This document shows, one piece after another, positions 26,593 to 34,274 of a stretch of DNA of 43,082 bases. Position 1 is the stretch's first letter. Every line of letters begins with the position of its first letter. The translations under genes were made by a program, and so were the position numbers. The DNA is from Neisseria sp. (lineage in GTDB: Bacteria > Pseudomonadota > Gammaproteobacteria > Burkholderiales > Neisseriaceae): assembly GCF_030527965.1 (NCBI RefSeq), contig NZ_JAUMZU010000021.1:1-43082 (forward strand), in the 5' to 3' direction. The notes beneath the pieces were generated by a model that was given only the letters and a program-made list of their open reading frames with translations, was not told where the DNA came from and made no database searches.

Positions 26593-27493
26593 GGGCGCTC
26601 TTCAGTATTTCGATGCACAAATCTGCAAAAGTCATGCCCTTGTGAGCTGCAGCTTTCGGAAACAGGCTGGTCGCAGTCATACCCGGCAGAGTGTTGACTT
26701 CAAGCAGGTAGAGTTTACCTTGCTCGTCTTTCAGAAAATCCACGCGACCGCTGCCCTCTCCGCCAACCGCGGCAAACGCTTTGAGCGCCAGCTCGCCCAT
26801 TTTCTGTTCATCAGCTTCGCTCAAGTCGGACGGGCACATATAAACCGTGTCGTTGCGTTCGTACTTGGCTTCTTTATCGTAAAACTCAGTGGCCGGAATG
26901 ATACGGATGCTGGGTAATGCTTCGCCGTTCAATACCGAACAGGCATATTCGCCGCCGCCGACAAATTGTTCGGCCAGAATCTCACCGTGCATATGTTTGA
27001 TTTCTTTATATGCCGCTTTCAAGCCGCCGGCTGTTTTGACTTTAATCACGCCAACGCTACTGCCTTCCGCCGCCGGTTTAGCAAACAAGGGCAAGCCCAA
27101 CTGGCGTTCGACCGCTTCAAAATCAGTATCGTCATTTAAAACCGCATAGTCGGGCACCGGCAAATCCAGCGCTTTCCACAAAAGCTTGCAGCGGTATTTA
27201 TCCATGCCGATGGCAGAAGCCAATACGCCGCAACCTGTGTAGCGAACGCCCAACATTTCCAAAGCGCCTTGTATGATGCCGTCTTCTCCGTAAGTGCCGT
27301 GCAGAATATTAAATGCAACGTCAAATCCTTGGCTTTTCAATTCACTCAGCGGCCTTTCTTTCGGGTCAAACGCGTGGGCATCCACCCCTTTGCTTTTCAA
27401 AGCCGCCACAATTGCCTCTCCGCTTTTCAGCGAAATATCTCGCTCGCTGGAGAATCCGCCCATCAAAACGGCTACTTTTCCAAAATTCTGCAT
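26582..27493 (-). CDS. ddlB: D-alanine--D-alanine ligase
   Basis: The 303-residue ATP-grasp enzyme makes D-Ala-D-Ala for peptidoglycan. Signature regions are VLMGGFSSERDISLKSGEAI, LHGTYGEDGIIQGALEMLGVRYTGCG, LFAKPAAEGSSVGVIKV and VDFLKDEQGKLYLLEVNTLPGMTATSLFP. The ATG at 27493 is chosen because AAGGA is six bases upstream; an in-frame TTG two codons earlier is less likely. It overlaps ftsQ by 11 bases. A DUS hairpin separates it from murC. Confidence 0.95.
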   Translation of the reverse strand: MQNFGKVAVLMGGFSSERDISLKSGEAIVAALKSKGVDAHAFDPKERPLSELKSQGFDVAFNILHGTYGEDGIIQGALEMLGVRYTGCGVLASAIGMDKYRCKLLWKALDLPVPDYAVLNDDTDFEAVERQLGLPLFAKPAAEGSSVGVIKVKTAGGLKAAYKEIKHMHGEILAEQFVGGGEYACSVLNGEALPSIRIIPATEFYDKEAKYERNDTVYMCPSDLSEADEQKMGELALKAFAAVGGEGSGRVDFLKDEQGKLYLLEVNTLPGMTATSLFPKAAAHKGMTFADLCIEILKSAHVG

Positions 27494-27521
27494 CTGCAAT
27501 CCTTACTCAATCTTCTCTTTC

Positions 27522-27556
27522 AATGCCTGTCTGAAAAAATGATTCAGACAGGCATT
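27522..27556 (-). terminator. DUS-pair hairpin inside the dcw cluster, between murC and ddlB
   Basis: AATGCCTGTCTGAA (27522-27535) and its reverse complement (27543-27556) flank a seven-base loop. No strong T-run follows on the minus strand, so read-through into ddlB is possible. Confidence 0.65.
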
Positions 27557-27564
27557 CGGGGTGT

Positions 27565-28962
27565 TTACTTACTAGCGTCAACCAAAGCCTGTGCCGTTTT
27601 GTTGATGCTGCCCGCCCCCATGGTCAGCAGCACATCGCCGTCTTGCAGCACGTTAAACAGGGTTTGGGGCAGCTGGTTGACGTCTTCACAATAAATCGGC
27701 TCGAGTTTTCCCTGCACACGAATGGCACGTGCCAAGGCGCGGCTGTCGGCGGCCACAATCGGCTCTTCGCCCGCTGCATATACTTCGGTTAATACCAAGC
27801 TGTCGACGGTAGTCAACACGCTTACGAAATCTTCAAACAAATCGCGGGTTCGGGTATAGCGGTGCGGCTGAAAAGCCAATACCAAGCGTTTATCGGGATA
27901 GGCGCCGCGTGCCGCGGCCAATGTTGCCGCCATTTCAACCGGATGGTGGCCGTAATCGTCAATCACCAAAGCCTTACCGCCTTGCGGCAACGCAATCTCG
28001 CCGTAACTCTGGAAGCGACGACCTACGCCGGCAAAACCGGCCAATCCTTTACGAACGGCTTCTTCGTCGGCGCCGCATTCCAGCGCCACGCCGATGGCAG
28101 CCAACGCGTTAAGCACGTTATGACGACCGGGCATATTCAGCACCACATCAAACGGGGCGCTGCCGCTTTTGGGAATATGCACGGTAAAACGCATTTGCGC
28201 GCCTTCTGTCTGCACGTCGGTTGCATAAATATCGGCGGAGTCGTCCAGCCCGTAGGTGGCGAACGGTTTGCTGATGCGCGGCAAAATAGCGCGCACATGC
28301 TCGCTGTCGATACACAAAAACGCCTTGCCGTAAAACGGCATGCGGTGGATAAAATCGATAAACGCCTGATAGAGTTTGTCGACGCTATGGTCGTAAGTAT
28401 CCATATGGTCGGTATCGATATTGGTCACCACCGACATCACGGGCGTAAGGTGCAAAAAAGAAGCGTCGGATTCATCGGCTTCCGCCACGATGTATTGGCC
28501 GTTGCCCAATTGGGCGTTGGTGCCCGCGGCAGTCAGTTTGCCGCCGATAACAAAGGTCGGATCCAGCCCGGCTGCCGCCAGAATGGAGGCGGTTAAACTG
28601 GTGGTAGTGGTTTTGCCGTGCGTACCGGCGATGGCGATGCCTTCGCGAAAACGCATCAGCTCGGCCAGCATCAAGGCGCGCGGGATAACCGGAATTTTCT
28701 GCGCCAACGCTTCCACCACTTCAGGGTTGTCGCGCTTAACCGCGGTGGACGTAACCACTACGTCTGCCCCGTTAACATGCTCGGCGGTATGACCAGGATA
28801 AACCTGTATGCCCAAACCGGTCAGATGGCGGGTTACCGCACTTTGCGCCTGATCGGAGCCGGACACGGTAAAGCCTAGGTTATGCAGCACTTCGGCAATG
28901 CCGCACATGCCTGAACCGCCGATACCGACGAAATGGATGTTTTTTACTCTGCTTTTCATCAT
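27565..28962 (-). CDS. murC: UDP-N-acetylmuramate--L-alanine ligase
   Basis: The 465-residue Mur ligase adds L-alanine to UDP-MurNAc. Family features are [28 protein letters not shown] near the N terminus, the ATP loop [38 protein letters not shown] and the late [19 protein letters not shown] is properly placed before the first ATG. In the neisserial dcw arrangement I recall, murG precedes murC; here the next gene upstream is thiG, so the cluster is broken at this point. Confidence 0.96.
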   Translation of the reverse strand: MMKSRVKNIHFVGIGGSGMCGIAEVLHNLGFTVSGSDQAQSAVTRHLTGLGIQVYPGHTAEHVNGADVVVTSTAVKRDNPEVVEALAQKIPVIPRALMLAELMRFREGIAIAGTHGKTTTTSLTASILAAAGLDPTFVIGGKLTAAGTNAQLGNGQYIVAEADESDASFLHLTPVMSVVTNIDTDHMDTYDHSVDKLYQAFIDFIHRMPFYGKAFLCIDSEHVRAILPRISKPFATYGLDDSADIYATDVQTEGAQMRFTVHIPKSGSAPFDVVLNMPGRHNVLNALAAIGVALECGADEEAVRKGLAGFAGVGRRFQSYGEIALPQGGKALVIDDYGHHPVEMAATLAAARGAYPDKRLVLAFQPHRYTRTRDLFEDFVSVLTTVDSLVLTEVYAAGEEPIVAADSRALARAIRVQGKLEPIYCEDVNQLPQTLFNVLQDGDVLLTMGAGSINKTAQALVDASK

Positions 28963-28988
28963 AACCGTACTTCCAATCTGCGCTTTTT

Positions 28989-29000
28989 TTCAGACAGGCA
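28989..29000 (-). repeat. Single DUS in the murC leader
   Basis: TTCAGACAGGCA lies 27 bases upstream of the murC start, in the transcribed or promoter region. Confidence 0.8.
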
Positions 29001-29083
29001 TAGCCGTTTCCGGCGCCACCTGATTCAAAGGTTTAAAAACCTGTTATTTTAAAGTGTGCAAAGAAGATATGCCATGTTTTTCA

Positions 29084-29108
29084 TGCCTGTCTGAAAAGAT
29101 TTTTCAGA
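29084..29108 (+). repeat. DUS with decayed inverted partner
   Basis: A perfect TGCCTGTCTGAA (29084-29095) is followed by TTTTTCAGA and then AAATT instead of CAGGCA, so only half the usual stem remains. It looks like a hairpin that has lost one arm. Confidence 0.65.
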
Positions 29109-29133
29109 AAATTACTTTGCACCGAACGTAAAT

Positions 29134-29163
29134 AAAAACGGGCGGCAAAAACCGCCTGTTTTT
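29134..29163 (-). terminator. Intrinsic terminator of the thiO-thiS-thiG unit
   Basis: On the minus strand AACAGGCGG and CCGCCCGTT (one G-U pair) flank a T-rich loop and are followed by TTTTATTT. It directly follows the thiG stop. Confidence 0.8.
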
Positions 29164-29957
29164 CAATACTCCGCCGCATGCCAAAAAGGCTGGCCTACGG
29201 TCGGCGTACTGGCCTGTGCCTGCGTACGCGGTTGCACGGGATCAGCTTCGTAAGCCAGCCGCCCCGCCTCGACGGCGCCGGCAAATGCACGCGCCATGGC
29301 TACAGGGTCGCCGGAACGCGATACTGCCGTATTCAACAGCACCGCATCATAGCCCCACTCCATAACCTGTGCCGCCTGCGAAGGCAGACCCAATCCAGCA
29401 TCGACAATCAGCGGCACGTCGGGCAGCCGTTCGCGCAAAACGCGCAAGGCATATTCATGCACCACGCCCAGCCCCGTGCCGATAGGCGCCGCCCACGGCA
29501 TCAGCGCCTCACAACCGGCATCCAACAGGCGGCGGCAGGCGATAAGGTCTTCGGTGCAATAAGGCAGCACTTTGAAGCCGTCGTCTATTAGGATTTTCGC
29601 CGCTTCGACCAGCTGGAACACATCGGGTTGCAAGGTATCGTCGTCGCCGATTAATTCGAGCTTGACCCAATCGGTCTCAAACACTTCGCGTGCCATTTGC
29701 GCGGTTGTAACCGCTTCCTGCACGCTCTGGCAGCCTGCGGTGTTCGGCAAAATGGGTATACCTGTTTCTTGCAACAATGCCCAAAAACCTTGGCCAAACG
29801 TTTCGCCCGCCGAACCTGCGCGGCGCAGTGATACGGTTATCATGGCAGGGCGCGCCGCTGCAACGGATTGGCGTAAAACCTCCGCCGTCGGATAAGCCGC
29901 GGTTCCCAACAACAGACGGCTGGGAAAGGGGTGTTGATAAAGGGTTAATGCAGTCAT
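29163..29957 (-). CDS. thiG: Thiazole synthase
   Basis: The 264-residue TIM-barrel enzyme builds the thiazole phosphate from deoxyxylulose phosphate, dehydroglycine and the sulphur carried by ThiS. Characteristic segments are [87 protein letters not shown] and [30 protein letters not shown]. The start at 29957 gives [14 protein letters not shown] as in neisserial homologues; the earlier ATG at 29978 would translate part of a DUS-like word. Confidence 0.94.
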   Translation of the reverse strand: MTALTLYQHPFPSRLLLGTAAYPTAEVLRQSVAAARPAMITVSLRRAGSAGETFGQGFWALLQETGIPILPNTAGCQSVQEAVTTAQMAREVFETDWVKLELIGDDDTLQPDVFQLVEAAKILIDDGFKVLPYCTEDLIACRRLLDAGCEALMPWAAPIGTGLGVVHEYALRVLRERLPDVPLIVDAGLGLPSQAAQVMEWGYDAVLLNTAVSRSGDPVAMARAFAGAVEAGRLAYEADPVQPRTQAQASTPTVGQPFWHAAEY

Positions 29958-29987
29958 AACAGCACTCGATTCAGACATTAATAAATG

Positions 29988-30185
29988 TTACCCGCCCACC
30001 ACGGGCCGCACGATATCGACTTTATCCCCGCCGTTAAGTCGGGTGGATTCATAAGCCGTTTTGGGCACAAATGCCGTGTTCACGGCTACTGCAAACGGCT
30101 TTTCCGGCATAATCTGCGCAATCAGGTCGGCCACGGTTTCGCCGCTCAGCGCAACCGGCTCGTCATTCAATATGATATTTATCAT
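29988..30185 (-). CDS. thiS: Sulphur carrier protein ThiS
   Basis: The 65-residue ubiquitin-fold protein ends in Gly-Gly (RPVVGG). That tail is adenylated and converted to a thiocarboxylate that supplies sulphur to ThiG. The first strand MINIILNDEPVALSGETVADLI and VAVNTAFVPKTAYESTRLNGGDKVDIV are typical. It lies between thiO and thiG on the same strand. Confidence 0.94.
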   Translation of the reverse strand: MINIILNDEPVALSGETVADLIAQIMPEKPFAVAVNTAFVPKTAYESTRLNGGDKVDIVRPVVGG

Positions 30186-30217
30186 CTATTCTTTCCATTC
30201 AAGCGGGTAGCTCTGTT

Positions 30218-30229
30218 TTCAGACAGGCA
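30218..30229 (-). repeat. DUS supplying the thiO stop codon
   Basis: The uptake word covers the last thiO codons, so that ATG-CCT-GTC-TGA encodes Met-Pro-Val-stop. Confidence 0.85.
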
Positions 30230-31340
30230 TTCCGTTGTCAACATAAGCCATGCCGCTGGCTTCGTCGCCCGGCGGCACGCTTTTACCCGCCAACAATATC
30301 GCCATCAGCCGTGCGGCGGCGGCGGTAACGGAGGGAGAAATCATAAAACCGTGGCGAAACAAACCGTTCACTTCTACAACACGTTCGGCCAGACTATATC
30401 GGATTTCGGGGTTATGATGATTGAGCGTCGGGCGCAGATTGGTGGCGATTTCCAGCACTTGCGCTTCGCCGAACGCAGGGTGGACGGCATACAGCGCCGA
30501 CAGCAATTCCAAGCCCGAACGAACACTCGCTGGCGCGCGGCTTTCGCTTTCAAGCTGGGTGGCACCGATTACAAAAACATGGTTTTCTTTCGGAGCAATA
30601 TAAAGCGGGTAACGCGGATGCAGCAAACGCACCGGCCTGTTCAAGGTCACTTCCGGCGCATATGCACGCACCACTTCACCGCGCACGCCGCGCAATCGGC
30701 TGCCGCCGGCATCATGGCGGCGGTTCCATTCATTCTGCGCGCCAAATCCGCGGCAATCAATCACCCAGCCGAACCGCTGCCGCAAAGCCGACACATCGCT
30801 TTCGGTATGCCAATGGCAGGCTACGCCGCTTTCTTCCAAGGCACAAGCCAGCGCCTCCAACACTTGGCGGCCATCGAGCTGGCCCTCGCCGGGCAGATAA
30901 AAGCCTGTCTGAAAACGCCCGGCCAGCTGCGGTTCATGTTCGCCAATCTGAGCCGCCTGCCATGCGGTAAGCTCGCCGCCGTCGGCACGCTGCAAATGTT
31001 GTTTAAATTGCGTTGCCAGAGGCTTGTCTTGGTGGTGCCACACAATCAGGCTGCCGTTTTGCTGCATAAAAACCGGCTTGCTCAAACGGCTTAAAATATC
31101 GCGCCACAGAAGAATGCTCTGCCGCCCGAGCCGGGTAACCAACGGCGTGGCTTCCACCGATTCGGCTTGCGGCGCCAACATAGCGGCCGCAACGAAAGCC
31201 GCCGCCTCGCTGCCATCGCGCAGGCCTTTATCAAATAAAGCTGTTGAGATACCTGCTTGCACAAGCTGCCAAGCCAACAAGCGTCCGACCAAGCCGCCGC
31301 CCAATATGGCGATTTGTGCCTCATCCCGCACCATGTTCAT
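30219..31340 (-). CDS. thiO: Glycine oxidase ThiO
   Basis: The 373-residue FAD-dependent amine oxidase makes dehydroglycine from glycine for the thiazole ring. The dinucleotide motif is AILGGGLVGRLLAWQLVQAGI near the N terminus. The DAO-type fold continues with AAAFVAAAMLAPQAE, VIDCRGFG, LRGVRGEVVRAYAPEV, PLYIAPKENHVFVIGATQLES and the C-terminal GLFRHGFMISPSVTAAAARLMAILL. The start is set at 31340 because AGAGG is correctly spaced only from the third of four clustered ATG codons. A DUS lies inside at 30902-30913 and another forms the stop. Confidence 0.9.
   Translation of the reverse strand: MNMVRDEAQIAILGGGLVGRLLAWQLVQAGISTALFDKGLRDGSEAAAFVAAAMLAPQAESVEATPLVTRLGRQSILLWRDILSRLSKPVFMQQNGSLIVWHHQDKPLATQFKQHLQRADGGELTAWQAAQIGEHEPQLAGRFQTGFYLPGEGQLDGRQVLEALACALEESGVACHWHTESDVSALRQRFGWVIDCRGFGAQNEWNRRHDAGGSRLRGVRGEVVRAYAPEVTLNRPVRLLHPRYPLYIAPKENHVFVIGATQLESESRAPASVRSGLELLSALYAVHPAFGEAQVLEIATNLRPTLNHHNPEIRYSLAERVVEVNGLFRHGFMISPSVTAAAARLMAILLAGKSVPPGDEASGMAYVDNGMPV
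30902..30913 (+). repeat. Intragenic DUS (A form) in thiO
   Basis: AGCCTGTCTGAA lies on the plus strand within thiO. Confidence 0.8.
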
Positions 31341-31447
31341 CTTCATCATCCTCTGTTTCGGCCAGCCCGAATTATAACGGATTTAGACCCGTCGGCCGCA
31401 TGGCAAAACAAGTCAATCGGCCGCATCAAACCTATCCGTTAAACCGT

Positions 31448-31459
31448 TTCAGACAGGCT
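31448..31459 (-). repeat. DUS supplying the metR-like stop codon
   Basis: AAG-CCT-GTC-TGA at the end of the gene encodes Lys-Pro-Val-stop and is the A form of the uptake word. Confidence 0.85.
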
Positions 31460-32384
31460 TCATTTCCAATACGCTCAAACCGGGCAAGTCGGCAAAGCTT
31501 TGTTCGATAACGATTTGGCAAAAGTTATCCAAATACGTTTTTCCGGTATCTTCGGCCCGCATCGCCGCATAAAGCTCGCTTTTCAAGCCGGAAGCGGTGA
31601 TTTTACGCGAAATCACATAACCCTTTTCCAAATAAGGCATCACCGTCCAGTAAGGCAACGCGGCAATCCCTCGACGGCTGGCCACCAACTGGATAATCGC
31701 GATTGTTAATTCGCTGTGCCGCCGCCGCGGGTTGATGCCTTGAGGCAGCAAGATCTTGCGCAGCAAATCGAGCATATCGTCTGGCACGGGGTAAGTAATC
31801 AGCGTTTCTTCGGCAAAATCCTCCGCCGCCCATACTTCTTTTTGCGCCAACGGATGATCTTGGGCGCAGATGCCGACCATTTCATAAGCAAACAACGGCT
31901 GGTAAACGATACTCTGCTGCGGCACCGCCTCCGACACAATAGCCAAATCGGCCCGATGATTCAGCAGCAGCCCTACCGGATCGGCCTGAAAACCCGATAC
32001 GATGTCTAATTCCACTTGCGGCCATAACGGGCGGAACACGCCCATTGCCGGCATCAGCCAGTCGAAGCAGGTATGGCATTCGACGGCCAGCCGCAACTCG
32101 CCCGCCTCGCCCTCGACAATCTGCGCCATATCCCGCTCCGCCGCCGCCACTTGCGGCAACAGGTCGCGCGCCAGCTGCAAAAGCCGCTTACCCGCCGGAG
32201 TAAACCGCAACGGGCTGGATTTCCGCTCGAACAGGGGCGTATCGTAATAATTCTCCAGTGCGCGAATCTGGTGCGAGAGCGCCGATTGCGTTAAAAACAC
32301 GCGCTTGGCCGCCAGCGATACGCTGCCGGTTTCCTCCAACGCGAGCAAAGTCTTTAAATGACGCAAATCAAGAATGGTTTCCAT
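31449..32384 (-). CDS. metR: LysR-type regulator, MetR-like
   Basis: The 311-residue protein has an N-terminal winged helix (LRHLKTLLALEETGSVSLAAKRVFLTQSALSHQIRALENYYDTPLFER, about 7-55) and a LysR effector domain. The segment ECHTCFDWLMPAMGVFRPLWPQVELDI matches MetR, the homocysteine-responsive activator of methionine synthesis genes. No met gene is adjacent. A DUS sits just before the start codon (32390-32400) and another forms the stop. It precedes thiO on the same strand, 108 bases away. Confidence 0.85.
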   Translation of the reverse strand: METILDLRHLKTLLALEETGSVSLAAKRVFLTQSALSHQIRALENYYDTPLFERKSSPLRFTPAGKRLLQLARDLLPQVAAAERDMAQIVEGEAGELRLAVECHTCFDWLMPAMGVFRPLWPQVELDIVSGFQADPVGLLLNHRADLAIVSEAVPQQSIVYQPLFAYEMVGICAQDHPLAQKEVWAAEDFAEETLITYPVPDDMLDLLRKILLPQGINPRRRHSELTIAIIQLVASRRGIAALPYWTVMPYLEKGYVISRKITASGLKSELYAAMRAEDTGKTYLDNFCQIVIEQSFADLPGLSVLEMKPV

Positions 32385-32389
32385 AATTT

Positions 32390-32400
32390 TTCAGACAGGC
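32390..32400 (-). repeat. Single DUS in the metR-like leader
   Basis: TTCAGACAGGC lies five bases upstream of the start codon region, which leaves little room for a normal ribosome-binding site. Confidence 0.75.
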
Positions 32401-32450
32401 TTCAACAGATGTTTATATTAAAATAATTCATGTTTAGATGTAAACAATAA

Positions 32451-32480
32451 TGCCTGTCTGAAAAGTTTTCAGACAGGCTT
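32451..32480. terminator. DUS-pair hairpin between divergent metR-like gene and the lipoprotein array
   Basis: GCCTGTCTGAAAA and its reverse complement flank a single G. It lies between two divergently transcribed units, so it cannot end either gene; it may insulate the two promoters. Confidence 0.7.
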
Positions 32481-32521
32481 TTCATACTTTATAAAACAAC
32501 CAAAAATGAAACTAAGTGTTC

Positions 32522-32560
32522 TTAGTATACTAAACATATTAGCATACTAAACATATTAAC
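32522..32560 (+). promoter_or_regulatory. Two 17-bp tandem repeats with palindromic cores, candidate operator pair
   Basis: ATACTAAACATATTAGC (32527-32543) is repeated at 32544-32560 with one change. Overlapping it, TTAGTATACTAA (32522-32533) is a perfect 12-bp palindrome and TTAGCATACTAA (32539-32550) a near-perfect copy 17 bases further on. The AT-rich region upstream of the lipoprotein array probably contains its promoter. A DNA-binding dimer could sit on each core. Confidence 0.55.
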
Positions 32561-32621
32561 AACAAAACTACCGATAATCTGATATAAAATACTTTTCAAT
32601 CATCCTATCTTAAAATCAAAC

Positions 32622-32677
32622 AGGCTGTCTGAAAGCCCCGAACAGCGTGATTATCCATTCGTAAAGAAAGAGCCTTT
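32622..32677 (+). repeat. Leader repeat 1 of the lipoprotein array
   Basis: A leader of about 56 bases, starting with a variant uptake word AGGCTGTCTGAA and ending with AAAGAAAGAGCCTTT before the ATG, is repeated before each of the three lipoprotein genes (again at 33407 and 34219). Confidence 0.85.
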
Positions 32678-33343
32678 ATGAAACCCTTTACTTCCCTTCT
32701 AACCGCAGCCTTATTATCCGCCGCCAGCCTGAGCGCCTGCGGCGGGTCGGAGAACCGTATGAGCATTCAAGAGCAGACTGAAAAGCGTTTCCAACTCAAC
32801 CCGCATCCTACAAAAGCCTATCGCATTAAAATTAAAATCAACGATGCCCCCGGGCCTTTGAAGCTAACCGGAGATATTTATATCCGATATATGGCCAGAA
32901 ACTGTTCTTATGTCATTAATGAACTTGAAGGCGCGTCAGCAGAGCCCACCAAATACGTTAATTATAAAGCTCGTCCAATTGGGCATGATGAATATGAAGT
33001 TATTTTCTATTCTGACGCTGTACAGGATGAAGACTACTTTGGAAAGGGTGTTTGTCATTGGAAACCTGATGGTTTCGGCGGAGCATTTAATGCAACGGGT
33101 AAACCCGAAGAAACAAGGTTCAGCATTAGTGATGTGATGAGAGTGCTAGTAGAGCAGAAAACACTAACCAAGTATTATTGGAAAGGTGCATACCCTTATT
33201 ACAAAAATGATGATGGCTCCATCTTCATAAGGAGTGATGGTGTTGGGTTTACAGATTTTGGAGAACCTTTAAATAAATTCAGCAATGAAAGGCAAAAAGA
33301 TTTATTTAATATAACTGTTACTCTTGAAGAAATGAAACCATGA
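32678..33343 (+). CDS. Lipoprotein 1 of the tandem array, candidate immunity protein
   Basis: The 221-residue protein begins with a lipoprotein signal peptide ending at LSAC, so Cys21 would carry the lipid. Residue +2 is Gly, which favours outer-membrane sorting. About 60 residues are almost identical to lipoproteins 2 and 3, then the sequences diverge. Cys76 (NCSYVIN) and Cys126 (GVCHW) are conserved in all three, suggesting a disulphide in the periplasm. The end LFNITVTLEEMKP is shared. The gene is followed by a four-base overlap (ATGA) with a short remnant of the lipase gene. Role as immunity protein against a lipid-attacking effector is inferred from context. Confidence 0.75.
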   Translation: MKPFTSLLTAALLSAASLSACGGSENRMSIQEQTEKRFQLNPHPTKAYRIKIKINDAPGPLKLTGDIYIRYMARNCSYVINELEGASAEPTKYVNYKARPIGHDEYEVIFYSDAVQDEDYFGKGVCHWKPDGFGGAFNATGKPEETRFSISDVMRVLVEQKTLTKYYWKGAYPYYKNDDGSIFIRSDGVGFTDFGEPLNKFSNERQKDLFNITVTLEEMKP

Positions 33344-33417
33344 CTACAAGACAACAGAATGTCAATTTCGCATCAAAATCCCTATTTATCGAACGGATTG
33401 ATAATCAGGCTGTCTGA
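33340..33417 (+). pseudogene. Remnant of the lipase 5' end after lipoprotein 1
   Basis: An ATG overlapping the lipoprotein stop in the same ATGA manner as the intact lipase opens a 25-codon frame, MTTRQQNVNFASKSLFIER then stop. The intact lipase begins MITQQQNADLAEDAYKNR. The similarity (M-x-T-x-QQN, then an alanine at position 11) and the identical junction suggest a truncated effector start. The frame ends in the variant uptake word. Confidence 0.55.
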
Positions 33418-33462
33418 AAGCCTCGAATAGCGTGATTATCCATTCGTAAAGAAAGAGCCTTT
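33407..33462 (+). repeat. Leader repeat 2 of the lipoprotein array
   Basis: This is the second copy of the 56-base leader, with AGGCTGTCTGAA at its start. It overlaps the lipase remnant. Confidence 0.85.
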
Positions 33463-34155
33463 ATGAAACCCTTTACTTCCCTTCTAACCGCCGCCTTATT
33501 ATCCGCCGCCAGCCTGAGCGCCTGCGGCGGATCGGAGAACCGTATGAGCATTCAAGAGCAGACTGAAAAGCGTTTCCAACTCAATCCACACCCCACAAAA
33601 GCCTACCGCATTAAAATCAAAATCAACGATGCACCCGGGCCTTTGAAGCTGATTGGCGATATGTATGTAGGCTATACGGCTCAAAACTGTTCGTATGTCA
33701 TTAATGAATTTGAAGGTGCGTCAACCAATCCGCATAAAGATATTCCGAATAAAATTCGTCAAATCGGACAAGATGAGTATGAGAGCATCATTTACTTTGA
33801 TGCTATGCAGGATGAAGACTATTTTGGAAAAGGCGTCTGCAAATGGGAAGTTGAAAACTTCGGCACTGCCTTTAAAGCGACGGGTAAGCCTGAAGAAACA
33901 ACATTTAATGTCAGCGATGTAATGGAAAAGCTGATAGAGAAAAAAACACTGACCAAATATTATTGGAAGGCTCGCTATCCTTATTATAGAAATGAAGACG
34001 GTTCCATTGCTTTACAAAATGACGGTATTGAAGGAATGCCAGAGCGGGCCATCGGCTATACCGAGTTTGGTTCGGATTCAATTAATGATTTTGGAACAAA
34101 GCAACGTAAAAACTTATTCAATATAACTGTTACTCTTGAAGAAATGAAACCATGA
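33463..34155 (+). CDS. Lipoprotein 2 of the tandem array, candidate immunity protein
   Basis: The 230-residue paralogue has the same signal peptide and lipobox (LSAC) and the same first 60 or so residues as lipoprotein 1, then diverges (IGDMYVGYTAQNCSYVINEFEGAS). The two conserved cysteines remain in NCSYVIN and GVCKW. It carries a nine-residue longer insertion near the C terminus (EGMPERAIGYTEFGSD). The ending LFNITVTLEEMKP is shared. It starts 119 bases after the stop of lipoprotein 1. Confidence 0.75.
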   Translation: MKPFTSLLTAALLSAASLSACGGSENRMSIQEQTEKRFQLNPHPTKAYRIKIKINDAPGPLKLIGDMYVGYTAQNCSYVINEFEGASTNPHKDIPNKIRQIGQDEYESIIYFDAMQDEDYFGKGVCKWEVENFGTAFKATGKPEETTFNVSDVMEKLIEKKTLTKYYWKARYPYYRNEDGSIALQNDGIEGMPERAIGYTEFGSDSINDFGTKQRKNLFNITVTLEEMKP

Positions 34156-34229
34156 CTACAAGACAACAAAATGCTCGCTTCGCATCAAAAAACCTATTTA
34201 TCGAACGGATTGATAATCAGGCTGTCTGA
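34152..34229 (+). pseudogene. Remnant of the lipase 5' end after lipoprotein 2
   Basis: A second 25-codon frame, MTTRQQNARFASKNLFIER then stop, with the same ATGA overlap and the same downstream variant uptake word as the first remnant. The two remnants differ by a few bases. Confidence 0.55.
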
Positions 34230-34274
34230 AAGCCTCGAACAGCGTGATTATCCATTCGTAAAGAAAGAGCCTTT
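34219..34274 (+). repeat. Leader repeat 3 of the lipoprotein array
   Basis: This is the third copy of the leader, again starting with AGGCTGTCTGAA. Confidence 0.85.

Noticed and set aside
29985-31094. Long plus-strand frame across thiS and thiO
   Set aside because: It is a shadow of thiO; the minus strand holds all family motifs.
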